From assembly GCF_006716675.1 (NCBI RefSeq), contig NZ_VFPM01000002.1, forward strand, positions 434,001-498,000: a stretch of DNA of 64,000 bases, given 5' to 3'. Below the pieces are notes generated by a model that worked only from the letters and a program-made list of their open reading frames with translations, was not told where the DNA came from and searched no databases. Origin of the DNA: Humibacillus xanthopallidus. Its GTDB lineage: Bacteria; Actinomycetota; Actinomycetes; Actinomycetales; Dermatophilaceae. Numbering within the stretch: the stretch's first letter is position 1; the number at the start of each line of letters is the position of its first letter. Positions 56,068 to 64,000 of this stretch are shown piece by piece. The position numbers and the translations under genes are program-made.

Positions 56068-56636
56068 CACGTCCGCGACCGCGAGATGTGCTGCTGGACA
56101 AGGCGATCGGCTACTACGCGGCGCACGGAGTCGGTGACACCAGCCTGCGCACGCTCGCTGCGTCCATCGGGACCAGCCAGCGCATGCTCCACTACCACTT
56201 CGGCTCGCGCGAGGATCTCCTCGCCGCAGTGATCGAGAGCGTCGTCACCGAGCAGATCGCGACGCTCGACCGCCTCTTCGCCGAGGTCGACGACCCCTTC
56301 GAGGCCGGGCGCCGCAACTGGGAGGGGGCGGCCACCACCGCGCAGGCCTTCGGGCCGCTCTTCTTCGAGCTCGCGTCGCACGCCATGCGAGGTCGGCCGT
56401 ATGCCGTCCGGCTGGGTGAGGTGGTCGTCACCGCGCATGTCGCGGCGTTCCGTCGCGCCTATGCGACGGTGACGGACGACGCGCACGCCGAGGTCCTCGC
56501 GCGGCTGACGCTGGCGGTCGGGCACGGCCTGCTGCTCCAGCTGCTCATCGACGGCGACCGCCCGGCGGCGGATGCGGCGGTCGACGAGCTGACGCAGATG
56601 GTGCGGGCCCGGCTGGAGGGCGTGCCGCGTCGGTGA
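56064..56636 (+). CDS. TetR-family regulator coupled to the SRPBCC gene
   Basis: A 190-residue repressor. The helix-turn-helix is TSLRTLAASIGTSQRMLHYH, followed by FGSREDLLAAVIES. The C-terminal ligand domain is helical with no identified ligand. GTG 56064 overlaps the stop of the SRPBCC gene, and GGAGCGGGA serves as ribosome site. It probably controls its own operon through the palindrome at 55627-55654. Confidence 0.85.
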   Translation: MTRPRPRDVLLDKAIGYYAAHGVGDTSLRTLAASIGTSQRMLHYHFGSREDLLAAVIESVVTEQIATLDRLFAEVDDPFEAGRRNWEGAATTAQAFGPLFFELASHAMRGRPYAVRLGEVVVTAHVAAFRRAYATVTDDAHAEVLARLTLAVGHGLLLQLLIDGDRPAADAAVDELTQMVRARLEGVPRR

Positions 56637-56666
56637 GCGCTGTCCGCCGGTGGGTACGGGCCCTGC

Positions 56667-57263
56667 ATGCCAGACACCTCTCAGTTCACCGTCCCCGGTC
56701 TCACGCTCGAGGACGGCCATCGGGTCGGCCAGGCCCTGCAGCTTCGCCTGCACGCCCTCAACGACCTCCAGCTCACCCTCAAGCACGTGCACTGGAACGT
56801 CGTCGGACCGCACTTCATCGGCGTGCACGAGATGCTCGACCCGCAGATCGATGCGGTGCGAGCCATGGTCGACACGACGGCCGAGCGCATGGCGACTCTC
56901 GGGGTCGCCCCGGTCGGCACTCCTGGCCACCTCGTCGCGAGCCGCTCGTGGGACGACTATGCACTGCTGCGTGACGACACGACCGCGCACCTCGCGGCGC
57001 TCGACCTCGTCTACACGGGCGTCATCGAGGACCATCGCTCCGTCATCGGGCTCACGGACGACCTCGACCTCGTCACCCAGGACATGCTCATCGGCCAGGT
57101 GGCTCAGCTCGAGCTCTTCCAGTGGTTCGTCCGCGCCCACCTCGAGTCGACGTCGGGCCGCCTGAGCAACGCCGGCGCCACGCGGGAGACCGAGGCCGCC
57201 CGCGTGGCGAGCAAGCCCGCACGCAGGACGGCGAAGAAGGCGGTGAAGAAGTCGTCCCGCTGA
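56667..57263 (+). CDS. dps: Dps-family DNA-binding ferritin-like protein
   Basis: A 198-residue starvation/oxidative-stress protein. The ferroxidase region is LKHVHWNVVGPHFIGVHEML and the following DPQIDAVRAMVDTTAER, with the conserved His, Asp and Glu. It forms a dodecamer that stores iron and consumes peroxide. The C-terminal 30 residues are Lys/Arg/Ala-rich (KPARRTAKKAVKK), a tail that can bind DNA as in mycobacterial Dps. The ATG follows the TetR stop by 30 bp. Confidence 0.92.
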   Translation: MPDTSQFTVPGLTLEDGHRVGQALQLRLHALNDLQLTLKHVHWNVVGPHFIGVHEMLDPQIDAVRAMVDTTAERMATLGVAPVGTPGHLVASRSWDDYALLRDDTTAHLAALDLVYTGVIEDHRSVIGLTDDLDLVTQDMLIGQVAQLELFQWFVRAHLESTSGRLSNAGATRETEAARVASKPARRTAKKAVKKSSR

Positions 57264-57329
57264 CGACGTCCCGCTGACCACAGGACAGACCCGACCACCT
57301 GAACGACCCCACCCACCGGAGGCACCCCG

Positions 57330-58232
57330 ATGTCCGAGATCGCAGACCACGCCGAGGCCCTCGTGCGCCATGACGCCAAGGGCGGCTTCCCGCCCCAGCA
57401 GCAGGAACCGCCCGGCCTGACGAGCGCCATGGATCCCGTGCCCGACCACGGGGAGGACACCTACGTCGGGCACGGCAAGCTCGAGGGCCGCAAGGCCCTC
57501 ATCACCGGTGGCGACTCCGGCATCGGCCGCGCCGTCGCGATCGCCTTCGCGCGGGAGGGCGCCGACGTCGCCATCAGCTACCTTCCCGAGGAGCAGTCCG
57601 ACGCCGAGGACACCCTGGGTTGGGTGCGGCGGGCCGGCCGCAACGGGGTCCTCGTCCCCGGCGACCTCGTCGAACGCGATACCTGCCAGCAGGTCGTCGC
57701 CGACGCGGTCGAGGGTCTCGGGGGTCTCGACATCCTCGTCAACAACGCCGGCTACCACTGGGACCGAGGGCCGTCCGGCATCGAGGGACTCGAGCCCGAG
57801 CACGTCGAGCGCGTGCTGCGCACGAACCTCCACGCCGTCATCTGGATCACGCAGGCCGCAGAGCCCCACCTCGCGCCGGGGTCGTCGATCATCATGACGA
57901 CGTCGATCCAGGCCTACGACCCCTCGCCGTCACTGCTCGACTACGCGGCGACCAAGGCGGCCCTCAACAACCTCACGGTCAACCTCGCTGCATCGCTGGG
58001 CCCCAAGGGGATTCGCGTCAACGCCGTCGCTCCCGGCCCCATCTGGACCCCGCTCCAGCCCGCGACCCGGGGCACGGACAAGATCGAGACCTTCGGGGCG
58101 GACACGCCGCTGGGGCGCGCCGGTCAGCCGGGTGAGGTCGCGCCCGCATACGTCTTCCTCGCGTCTCCGTCGGACGCGAGCTACGTCTCCGGCACCGTCA
58201 TCGGGGTCACCGGCGGAGGCGCAGTCTTCTGA
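57330..58232 (+). CDS. General-stress-type SDR oxidoreductase (GSP39/YhdG-like)
   Basis: A 300-residue short-chain dehydrogenase with a 45-residue N-terminal extension (PPQQQEPPG) as in general stress protein 39. The cofactor motif is ITGGDSGIGRAVAIAFAREG, the structural NAG is in LVNNAGYHW, and the catalytic pair is in LDYAATKAAL. GGAGG precedes the ATG. Position after dps suggests a stress-response group, though the substrate is unknown. Confidence 0.88.
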   Translation: MSEIADHAEALVRHDAKGGFPPQQQEPPGLTSAMDPVPDHGEDTYVGHGKLEGRKALITGGDSGIGRAVAIAFAREGADVAISYLPEEQSDAEDTLGWVRRAGRNGVLVPGDLVERDTCQQVVADAVEGLGGLDILVNNAGYHWDRGPSGIEGLEPEHVERVLRTNLHAVIWITQAAEPHLAPGSSIIMTTSIQAYDPSPSLLDYAATKAALNNLTVNLAASLGPKGIRVNAVAPGPIWTPLQPATRGTDKIETFGADTPLGRAGQPGEVAPAYVFLASPSDASYVSGTVIGVTGGGAVF

Positions 58233-58245
58233 CCCGGCGTCCACA

Positions 58246-58297
58246 CGATCGACAGAGCAGCTCGTCGGCAGGAGCCGACGAGCTGCTCTGTCGATCG
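58246..58297. terminator. 24-bp perfect hairpin related to the 29-bp repeats
   Basis: A perfect 24-bp stem (58246-58269 with 58274-58297) closes on AGGA. It follows the SDR stop by 14 bases and serves as its terminator. Its left arm (CGATCGACAGAGCAGCTCGT and on) closely matches the repeat unit at 49961-50045, so this is one family of dispersed palindromic elements. Confidence 0.88.
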
Positions 58298-58374
58298 GGG
58301 TCATGGGGACGCCGGATACGGCTCTGACGAACGCGTAGCCGGCCGCGCTGATCCACCGGGTCGTCTGCCGCGGC

Positions 58375-58908
58375 TCAGGCCTGTGTGAGCGCCTTGGCGC
58401 TGGCTGCGTGCAGGCGCCCGAGCCGCTCCCGGTGGTCGAGGGCGCGATCACGGAGTCGCCTCAGCTCGGCAGGGTCGGTCAGGGTGGCGTCTGGACCGAG
58501 CGCCTCCAGGGTCTCCCAGAGCCGCAGCTTGCCGGTCACGGCCATCGAGAGCGCCTCGAGCTCGACGACGTCGGTCAGCGGGCTGCGCTGGCTGAGGAAG
58601 CCGTTGGGCTTGAGGCGCCCCAGCTGCTCCCCGGCGAGGATGGCGAGGCGCTTCACCGGGTCGGGCGTGATGTCGAGACGCTCCATCACCGCGGCGAGGC
58701 TGCGCCTGTCCTCCTCGACCTCGGTGTGCAGCCGGCTGAGCTCCGCGCGAACCTGCGGGTCACGGTGGCTCCGTGCCGTGGACCCGAGCCGACGGGCACC
58801 AGCGACCGCCCCGGAGTCATGGTCGCGGAGGTAGGTTCGCAGCAGTCGGCGCGCCTCCGCCACCTGGGGCGTCACGCCCGCGCCCCGGCTCGACGCGCCG
58901 CCACTCAC
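58375..58908 (-). CDS. Uncharacterised helical protein
   Basis: A 177-residue, highly charged, mostly helical protein. I do not recognise a named family. Visible features are a C-terminal helical pair (ELRRLRDRALDHRERLGRLH) and a mid-protein stretch of conserved type PDPVKRLAILAGEQLGRLKP, which suggests a ferritin-like or bundle fold. The GTG start at 58908 overlaps the stop of the LLM gene (GTGA), so it is translationally coupled to the cluster. Function unknown. Confidence 0.6.
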   Translation of the reverse strand: MSGGASSRGAGVTPQVAEARRLLRTYLRDHDSGAVAGARRLGSTARSHRDPQVRAELSRLHTEVEEDRRSLAAVMERLDITPDPVKRLAILAGEQLGRLKPNGFLSQRSPLTDVVELEALSMAVTGKLRLWETLEALGPDATLTDPAELRRLRDRALDHRERLGRLHAASAKALTQA

Positions 58909-59891
58909 GGTGCCGCCGCCCGCAGCTTGTCGAGCAGCAGGCCCGCAGCCTCGTCGAAGAACGCCTGCTGGGTGTCCCCGCCCACCTGCACGAGCGCGAT
59001 GTCGGTGAAGCCGGCCTTCCAGTAGGCGCTGACGGCCTCGACGATGGCGTCGAGATCGGGACCGCAGGGGATCGACTCGGCGACGTCCTCCGGGCGCACG
59101 AACTGGCTCGCCCCCGCGAAGCCCGCGGGCGTCGGCAGGTCGGAGTTGACCGACCACCCGCCTCCGAACCACCGGAACTGCTCGTGCGCGAGCTGGATCG
59201 CGGCCTCGCGGTCGCGGCCCCAGCAGATCGGGATCTGCCCGATCGCCCGCGCCTTGGCACCGATGCGCGGTGCGCCGCTGGTGTCGTTCCACGACGAGAC
59301 GAGGTCGGTGTCGGGCTCGACCGCGATGAGGTGGTCGGCGAGCGGGGCGAGGCGGTCGATGCCCTTGTCGCCGCCCACGGCGACGCCGATCTCGACCGGC
59401 TCGTCGGGCAGGTCCCAGATGCGGGCGGAGTCGACGTCGAAGTAGTCGCCGTGGTGGGTCACGAGGTCACCGGTGTGCAGCTGCCGGATGATGTCGATCG
59501 CCTCGACGAGCATCTCCTGGCGGGTGATGACGCCGGGCCAGCCCTCGCCGACGACGTGCTCGTTGAGGCTCTCGCCGCTGCCCAGCCCGAGGGTGAAGCG
59601 GCCGTCGGCGAGCAGCTGCAGCGTCGCGGCCTTCTGGGCGATGACGGCGGGGTGGTAGCGGACCGTCGGGCACGTGACATAGGTCATGAGGTCGACCCGC
59701 TCGGTGGCGTGCGCCACGGCGCCGAGGACGGACCACGCATACGGCGCATGGCCCTGCTCGGTGAGCCACGGTGAGTAGTGGTCGCTCGAGACCTCGAAGT
59801 CGAAGCCTGCCTGCTCGGCGGCCACGGCCCAGCGGACGAGGTCCTTGGGTCCGCTCTGCTCGGTCATCAGCGTGTAGCCGAAGCGCGTCAT
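58905..59891 (-). CDS. LLM-class F420-dependent oxidoreductase
   Basis: A 328-residue TIM-barrel enzyme of the luciferase-like monooxygenase family, in the branch of F420-dependent oxidoreductases related to FGD. Characteristic segments are GYTLMTEQSGPKDLVRWA, FDFEVSSDHYSPWLTEQGHA, TYVTCPTVRYHPAVIAQKAA and LGLGSGESLNEHV. It transfers hydride to or from coenzyme F420, substrate unknown. The ATG at 59891 overlaps the glycosyltransferase gene. Its presence supports an actinobacterial host making F420. Confidence 0.88.
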   Translation of the reverse strand: MTRFGYTLMTEQSGPKDLVRWAVAAEQAGFDFEVSSDHYSPWLTEQGHAPYAWSVLGAVAHATERVDLMTYVTCPTVRYHPAVIAQKAATLQLLADGRFTLGLGSGESLNEHVVGEGWPGVITRQEMLVEAIDIIRQLHTGDLVTHHGDYFDVDSARIWDLPDEPVEIGVAVGGDKGIDRLAPLADHLIAVEPDTDLVSSWNDTSGAPRIGAKARAIGQIPICWGRDREAAIQLAHEQFRWFGGGWSVNSDLPTPAGFAGASQFVRPEDVAESIPCGPDLDAIVEAVSAYWKAGFTDIALVQVGGDTQQAFFDEAAGLLLDKLRAAAP

Positions 59892-60799
59892 GGTGGTCCT
59901 TCCGGGTGGTGAGTGGTCGGGGGAGCGACGGCGACGGCGACGCACCCCACGTGCGGCGTACCCGATCGCGTCCGGCCTACGTCGACGACGGCGGCACCGC
60001 CCCGGAGGTCACCGAGGTATGCCGCGAAGCCCCGAGGGGCGCGCCCGGTCGTACGCGCCGAGGTGCGCACCCGCACCAGTGCGGTTGCCACGATGCGGGC
60101 GCCCCGCGCACGCATCCGCTCCACGAGCCGCACGTCCTCGTGCACGGGGAGGGGGTCGAACCCGCCGGCATCGAGGTAGCTCGACAGGCGGAAGGCGAGG
60201 TTGGCGCCGTGCACGTGCTCGTGGCCCTCGACGAGATGGTGGCGGTCGTGCCAGAGGGCCAGGACGTCGTCGGTGAGCTCGGCCGGATCGGGCAGGGCGA
60301 CACCGACGACGACGTCACAGCCCCCCGTCGGGTGCTCCGCGAGGACCAGCTGGTCGAGCAACCACGACGGGGGGACGACAGTGTCGGCATCGGTGTTCGC
60401 CACCCAGTGCGCGACGTCGTCGAGGTGGCGCCCGGCCCGCTCGCCCCCGTGGGTGCCCCGCTCCGTCACCTCGCGTATGCCGGCGTGCCGGGCCGCGCCC
60501 ACCCGCGCCACCACGACTGCCACGGCCGTCACGCCCTCCCGGCGGGCGACGAGCTGTGCCGTCCGGTCGGTGCACGCGTCGAGGACGACGACCACCTCGA
60601 CGGAGACGTCCGGGCGATGGTGGGTGAGGTGCCGCCGGGCCTGCTCCACCGCGTCGAGGCACCGTTCGATGAGCCGCTCCTCGTTTCGAGCCGGAACGAC
60701 CACGGTGATGTGGCAGATGCTGTCTGCCCGCCCGGGTGCTCGGATGACGTCGCCGACCCCGGTGAGCCCGCTCGGGCCGGCGCTCTCGAGCTGCCTCAC
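59888..60799 (-). CDS. Family 2 glycosyltransferase
   Basis: A 303-residue GT-A-fold transferase. The N-terminal HITVVVPARNEERLIERCLD and the metal-binding acidic motif in NTDADTVVPPSWLLDQ are clear, with a later EDVRLVERMRARG that fits the catalytic-base region. No transmembrane helix is evident, so it acts in the cytosol. The GTG start overlaps the PIG-L/methyltransferase gene. It probably glycosylates the product of this cluster. Confidence 0.85.
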   Translation of the reverse strand: MRQLESAGPSGLTGVGDVIRAPGRADSICHITVVVPARNEERLIERCLDAVEQARRHLTHHRPDVSVEVVVVLDACTDRTAQLVARREGVTAVAVVVARVGAARHAGIREVTERGTHGGERAGRHLDDVAHWVANTDADTVVPPSWLLDQLVLAEHPTGGCDVVVGVALPDPAELTDDVLALWHDRHHLVEGHEHVHGANLAFRLSSYLDAGGFDPLPVHEDVRLVERMRARGARIVATALVRVRTSARTTGRAPRGFAAYLGDLRGGAAVVDVGRTRSGTPHVGCVAVAVAPPTTHHPEGPP

Positions 60800-62148
60800 A
60801 CCGCGCCCTGCCGGTGGTCCGCGGTGTCGCCGAGCAGGTCGAGCAGGAAGTCGGGCTCGCGGTGCTCGGCGACGACGCCCAGGCGGGAGGCGGCTCGCCA
60901 GAGCTCGTGCACCCTCGGGCCGTCGAGCGGCCACCCGACGACGGGGTGGCGCCAGTGGCAGAGCACGATGACGCCGTCGTCCGTGAGACTCGCCTCGACC
61001 CGGGCGATGAGCCGGCGCAGGCGGTCGGGGCTGAGGAAGTAGCCGACCTCCGACACGACGACGAGGTCGAACTGCCCGTCCGGCCACTCCTCCGGGAGGT
61101 GCCCCCGGGCGGTGCGGACGTGGGGCAGCTCCCGCAGACGACGTGCTGCAGACGAGAGTGCCACGGCGCTCTCGTCGACCGCGAGCACCGCGTCACAGCG
61201 GGTGGCGAGCCGGGCGGTGAGGGCCCCGATCGAGCACCCCACCTCGAGGGCCTGCCGGAAGCGTCGGCGGGGGAGGGCGGCGAGGGTGAGGTCGCGCTTG
61301 CGCTCCTCGTACCAGCTGTCGTCGACCCGCCAGGGATCGGCCGCGTCACCGTGGACCCGGTCGAAGACGGTGTCGACCGCGAATGGCTCCACGATGAAGG
61401 TCTCGCGGTCGCGCACGAAGTGCTCGAGCATTCCGGGGTGCAGGAGGGCCTCGTCGCCGGGATCGTCGGAGAGCGGACCGACCTGGCTGCGGTGCACGGA
61501 GATCGCGTGCGACTTGCGCGCACGGACGCCGCTGGCAAGGGGGAGCGCCCTGAATCGGGTCCAGGGCGCCTCGTGCGGTGCCGCCCAGTGCCACAGCCAG
61601 ATCGGGTACTCCACGAGGCGGGCGTCGGTCCGGTGAGCCGCGACCGCGGCCGCGCGGCCGGCTGCCTCGTGGTCGGCGTGCCCGTCGTGGCGCCACGGTG
61701 CTGCCAGCACCGTCGTCGGCCCGTGCTCGCCGACCGTGCGCACGATCGCCTCGACGATCGCGTCCTCGTGGGAGCCGAGCTCTCCGTCGGGCAGGCCGAC
61801 GAGATGCAGGCGGGCTGACGGCGCGAGCAGGGCGAGGGCTGCTCGCGTCTCCTCGACGCGCAGGGTCGCGAGGTCGGCCGGCGTGTGGCTGGGCGAGTCG
61901 GGGTGCGACGCCTCACCGGCACTGAGCAGGACGAGGTCGATGCACAGGGCGCCAGCGGCCGCCGTGGCCAGCAGGCCGCCCGCCCCCAGCGTCTCGTCGT
62001 CGGGGTGGGCGGCGACGAGGACGAGGCGGGTCGTGCTGGTCCCGTCGACCTCCAGGGTGGGCACGGAGCTCCACTCGGGACGGCCGGCCCACTCGTGCTC
62101 GGGCGTGCCCGTGTCGGCGTGATGGAAGGGTGCGAGGGTGTCGCTCAC
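60796..62148 (-). CDS. PIG-L deacetylase fused to a SAM methyltransferase
   Basis: A 450-residue bifunctional protein. Residues about 40-230 are a PIG-L/LmbE zinc-dependent deacetylase with AAHPDDETLG and HDGHADHEAAGR (zinc ligands). Residues about 285-440 are a class I methyltransferase with LEVGCSIGALTARLA, followed by VLAVDESAVALS and LVVVSEVGYFLSP (NodS-like). The combination fits N-deacetylation followed by N-methylation of an amino-sugar. Overlaps genes on both sides; acts with the glycosyltransferase. Confidence 0.88.
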   Translation of the reverse strand: MSDTLAPFHHADTGTPEHEWAGRPEWSSVPTLEVDGTSTTRLVLVAAHPDDETLGAGGLLATAAAGALCIDLVLLSAGEASHPDSPSHTPADLATLRVEETRAALALLAPSARLHLVGLPDGELGSHEDAIVEAIVRTVGEHGPTTVLAAPWRHDGHADHEAAGRAAAVAAHRTDARLVEYPIWLWHWAAPHEAPWTRFRALPLASGVRARKSHAISVHRSQVGPLSDDPGDEALLHPGMLEHFVRDRETFIVEPFAVDTVFDRVHGDAADPWRVDDSWYEERKRDLTLAALPRRRFRQALEVGCSIGALTARLATRCDAVLAVDESAVALSSAARRLRELPHVRTARGHLPEEWPDGQFDLVVVSEVGYFLSPDRLRRLIARVEASLTDDGVIVLCHWRHPVVGWPLDGPRVHELWRAASRLGVVAEHREPDFLLDLLGDTADHRQGAV

Positions 62149-63191
62149 CAGAGCACCTCCCTGTCTGTGTCGTGGTCGAGCAGCTGCCGACCGAGCTGGG
62201 CTGCATCACGCTCGGCGTGCTCCTGCCGGACGTAGAGCTGGAGGTCGGCGACGCGCCCGGAGTGCTCCTCCTCGAGCGCCAGCGGTGCCGGCCCGAGCGC
62301 GTGGCCCACGCGTTCCAGCACGTCCTCCGCCGTCCCGGCCACGACCCGCCGCACCCGCAGCGCGAGAGCCGACCCGGCCGGACCGGTGGCAGCGCCCGAG
62401 TCGACCGCCACGGCTGCGCCGCGCAACACCGACTCGGCGGCGTGCAGCGCGGCGTCGACCGCTCCGAGGTGCATGAGCCCGACCTGGTCGGGCTCTCGTC
62501 GGCGCAGCTGCTCGCGCAGCCGGAGGGCGACGCCCACGGCGCCGCCCCACCAGATCGCGGCCACCCCCATGCCGCCCCAGGCAAAGCCCGGGCGTTCGAG
62601 ATACCAGCCCGGGGGCCCGACGGCGCTCGCCTCGGAGCGCGTGAAGGTCACCGGTCCGCTGGGCACGTCCGGCAGGCCACGGGCCACCCAGGCCGCCTCG
62701 TCGACGGCCACGCCGTTCGTGGGGCCGAGGCGGACGGCATACAGCCTGCGGGTGGAGCCGTCGCACCAGGCCGTCACGAGCGCTCGATCGAGCGAGCCGG
62801 CGAGGGAGCACCAGGGCTTGCGGCCGTCGAGCACGGGCGTCGGGCCGGACTCGTCCGCGACGAGACGGGCGCCGGGCCCCTCGGCCGCAAAGACGCCCCA
62901 GCGTGCCTCGTCATCGCCGTTGGATGAGTCGGTGTCGGCCAGGTGCCCTCCGGCGCGAGCCTCCGACAGGATGGCCACCGCGTCGAGATGCGGCTCCACC
63001 GCACGGGCGACGGTGAGGTCGACCGACCCGAGCACGGCGAGCGAGGTCCAGAGCCTCCACGTGTTGCCCGACCCCGGGAGCGGGAACGCGTCAGGGTGCA
63101 GCTCGGGAAGGCGCAGCGCCGCGGCCACGTTCCCGCGCGCCCGGGCCGCAGCCTCCGTGAGGGCGACGGACGCCGGGTCCGTCACGGTCAC
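62145..63191 (-). CDS. Acyl-CoA dehydrogenase-like protein
   Basis: A 348-residue protein with the acyl-CoA dehydrogenase fold: an N-terminal helical part, a middle beta domain (WGVFAAEGPGARLV, KPWCSLAGSLDRALVTAW), and a C-terminal helical bundle. The catalytic Glu of true dehydrogenases is not evident, so it may use an unusual substrate or have lost activity. The GTG start overlaps the alcohol dehydrogenase stop codon. Its constant company with PIG-L/methyltransferase and glycosyltransferase genes suggests a shared pathway. Confidence 0.75.
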   Translation of the reverse strand: MTVTDPASVALTEAAARARGNVAAALRLPELHPDAFPLPGSGNTWRLWTSLAVLGSVDLTVARAVEPHLDAVAILSEARAGGHLADTDSSNGDDEARWGVFAAEGPGARLVADESGPTPVLDGRKPWCSLAGSLDRALVTAWCDGSTRRLYAVRLGPTNGVAVDEAAWVARGLPDVPSGPVTFTRSEASAVGPPGWYLERPGFAWGGMGVAAIWWGGAVGVALRLREQLRRREPDQVGLMHLGAVDAALHAAESVLRGAAVAVDSGAATGPAGSALALRVRRVVAGTAEDVLERVGHALGPAPLALEEEHSGRVADLQLYVRQEHAERDAAQLGRQLLDHDTDREVLW

Positions 63192-64000
63192 GGCTGGAGC
63201 ACCACCTTGAGGCAGCCGTCGCTCTTCTCCTGGAACGTGCGGTAGAGGTCGGGCGCGGCCTCGAGGGGTGCGCGGTGGGTTGCGAGCGACTCGAGCCCGA
63301 GCACGTCGTCCGGTCCGCTCACGAGGTCGAGCAGGTCGTCGGACCAGCGGCGCACGTGGCACTGGCCCATGCGGACTGTCAGGCCCTTGTCGAAGAGCTC
63401 CATCATCGGCATCGGGTCGGCCATGCCGCCGTAGACGCCGCTGATCGAGAGGGTCCCGCCGCGGCGCACGGACGCGATCGCCGTGTGGAGGGCGGAGAGG
63501 CGGTCGATGCCGACGTGTTCGATCGCCGTGCGTGCAAGAGGCTTGGGGAGCCGACTGGCAGCCCCGATCACTTTCTCGGACAGCGGATTTTCGTGAGACT
63601 CCATGCCGACGGCGTCGATGACGCCATCGGGTCCACGGCCGGCCGTGAGGTCCTTGAGGGCATCGGCGACCTCACCCGCGTCGCGCACGTCGACGACCTC
63701 CGCGCCCCAGGAGCGGGCGAGGTCGAGCCGCTCGTCGACGAGGTCGACCGCGATGACGCGGCCGACTCCCCGGTGGAGGGCGCTGCGCACCGCCAGCTGG
63801 CCCACCGGTCCGAGGCCGAGCACCGCCAGCGTGTCGTTGCCGTTGACGTCGGCGTACTCGACCGCCTGCCACGCCGTCGGCAGGATGTCGGACAGGTAGA
63901 GGAAGCGCTCGTCGGGCAGGTCGCTGTGCAGCTCGATGGGGCCGAAGTCGGCGTGCGGCACCCGGACCCGCTCGGCCTGGCCGCCGGGCACCGAGCCGTA
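63188..64000 (-). CDS. Zinc-dependent alcohol dehydrogenase, N-terminus beyond the window
   Basis: The C-terminal 270 codons of a medium-chain alcohol dehydrogenase; the start is to the right of position 64000. The NAD-binding motif is VLGLGPVGQLAVRSALHRG, then VIAVDLVDERLDLARSWGAE. The loop with VGMESHENPLSEK and the DPMPMMELFDKGL section resemble glutathione-independent formaldehyde dehydrogenase-type enzymes. It is the first visible gene of the overlapping cluster to the left. Confidence 0.85.
   Translation of the reverse strand, partial: YGSVPGGQAERVRVPHADFGPIELHSDLPDERFLYLSDILPTAWQAVEYADVNGNDTLAVLGLGPVGQLAVRSALHRGVGRVIAVDLVDERLDLARSWGAEVVDVRDAGEVADALKDLTAGRGPDGVIDAVGMESHENPLSEKVIGAASRLPKPLARTAIEHVGIDRLSALHTAIASVRRGGTLSISGVYGGMADPMPMMELFDKGLTVRMGQCHVRRWSDDLLDLVSGPDDVLGLESLATHRAPLEAAPDLYRTFQEKSDGCLKVVLQP

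Noticed and set aside
56652..56656. SigF-type -10 (GGGTA) just before dps
   Set aside because: No GTTT-like -35 lies 15-17 bases upstream, and the start would leave only a few bases before the ATG.

Overview
The window is GC-rich (roughly 70 percent by eye), with dense, often ATGA/GTGA-overlapping operons, many GTG starts and Shine-Dalgarno sites, ANTAR and MarR/TetR regulators, a SigB/SigF-type sigma factor, an F420-type LLM oxidoreductase and a split heterodimeric lycopene cyclase. This fits a chromosomal segment of an actinobacterium, most likely order Micrococcales and possibly Intrasporangiaceae. The family assignment is inference. I saw no rRNA, tRNA or CRISPR array.

Layout. 1-4.5 kb: a truncated SDR gene, the stub of a deleted TPP-enzyme gene, a MarR regulator, three GAF-ANTAR proteins and a stress sigma factor. 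4.7-6.7 kb: a three-gene membrane/stress operon behind a possible SigF-type promoter. 6.8-12 kb: a minus-strand run (FAD oxidoreductase, an SDR-SRPBCC fusion, NAD(P)H-hydrate dehydratase, histidine phosphatase, a small DUF6582-like protein). 12.3-21.5 kb: a secreted subtilase, an orphan cytochrome b operon, an NHL lipoprotein, a polar amino acid ABC transporter behind a pentanucleotide tandem array, a YbdK-type ligase and a stand-alone ANTAR protein. 21.6-28.9 kb: two sulfur-transfer genes (rhodanese; persulfide dioxygenase-rhodanese), each behind the same CsoR/CstR-type palindrome, around a GH3 glucosidase / TetR / carboxylesterase locus, followed by a DUF2202 protein. 28.9-30.0 kb: a frameshifted AbiEi/DUF559-like gene between two identical 40-bp hairpins. 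30-33.4 kb: a two-component system with an IS110-family element in front of it.

33.5-42 kb is the most unusual part: a minus-strand operon of a pseudo-CHAT protein (catalytic His replaced by Thr), an active-looking CHAT protease with a helical N-terminus, and a 1143-residue caspase fused to an alpha/beta-hydrolase, downstream of a catalytic-domain-only alanyl-tRNA synthetase paralogue. I read the CHAT-CHAT-caspase/hydrolase set as a candidate protease-cascade conflict (defence or cell-death) system, next to a transposon.

42-55.5 kb: a flavin monooxygenase, a membrane alpha/beta-hydrolase, DUF202 proteins, a hemerythrin-like protein, then a nearly complete aromatic carotenoid locus (crtYc-crtYd-methyltransferase-crtU on plus; Rieske protein-crtB-crtI-crtE and idi on minus), predicted to make isorenieratene or a derivative. 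55.6-58.3 kb: an SRPBCC-TetR pair behind a perfect palindrome, Dps and a stress-type SDR. 58.4-64 kb: a tightly overlapping minus-strand cluster (alcohol dehydrogenase, acyl-CoA dehydrogenase-like, PIG-L deacetylase-methyltransferase fusion, glycosyltransferase, LLM oxidoreductase, unknown).

Across the window the word GTATGCCG/CGGCATAC occurs about 33 times by hand count, 16 of them as the exact 10-mer GTATGCCGTC or its complement, in several reading frames and in intergenic DNA. This is far above chance and unevenly spread.
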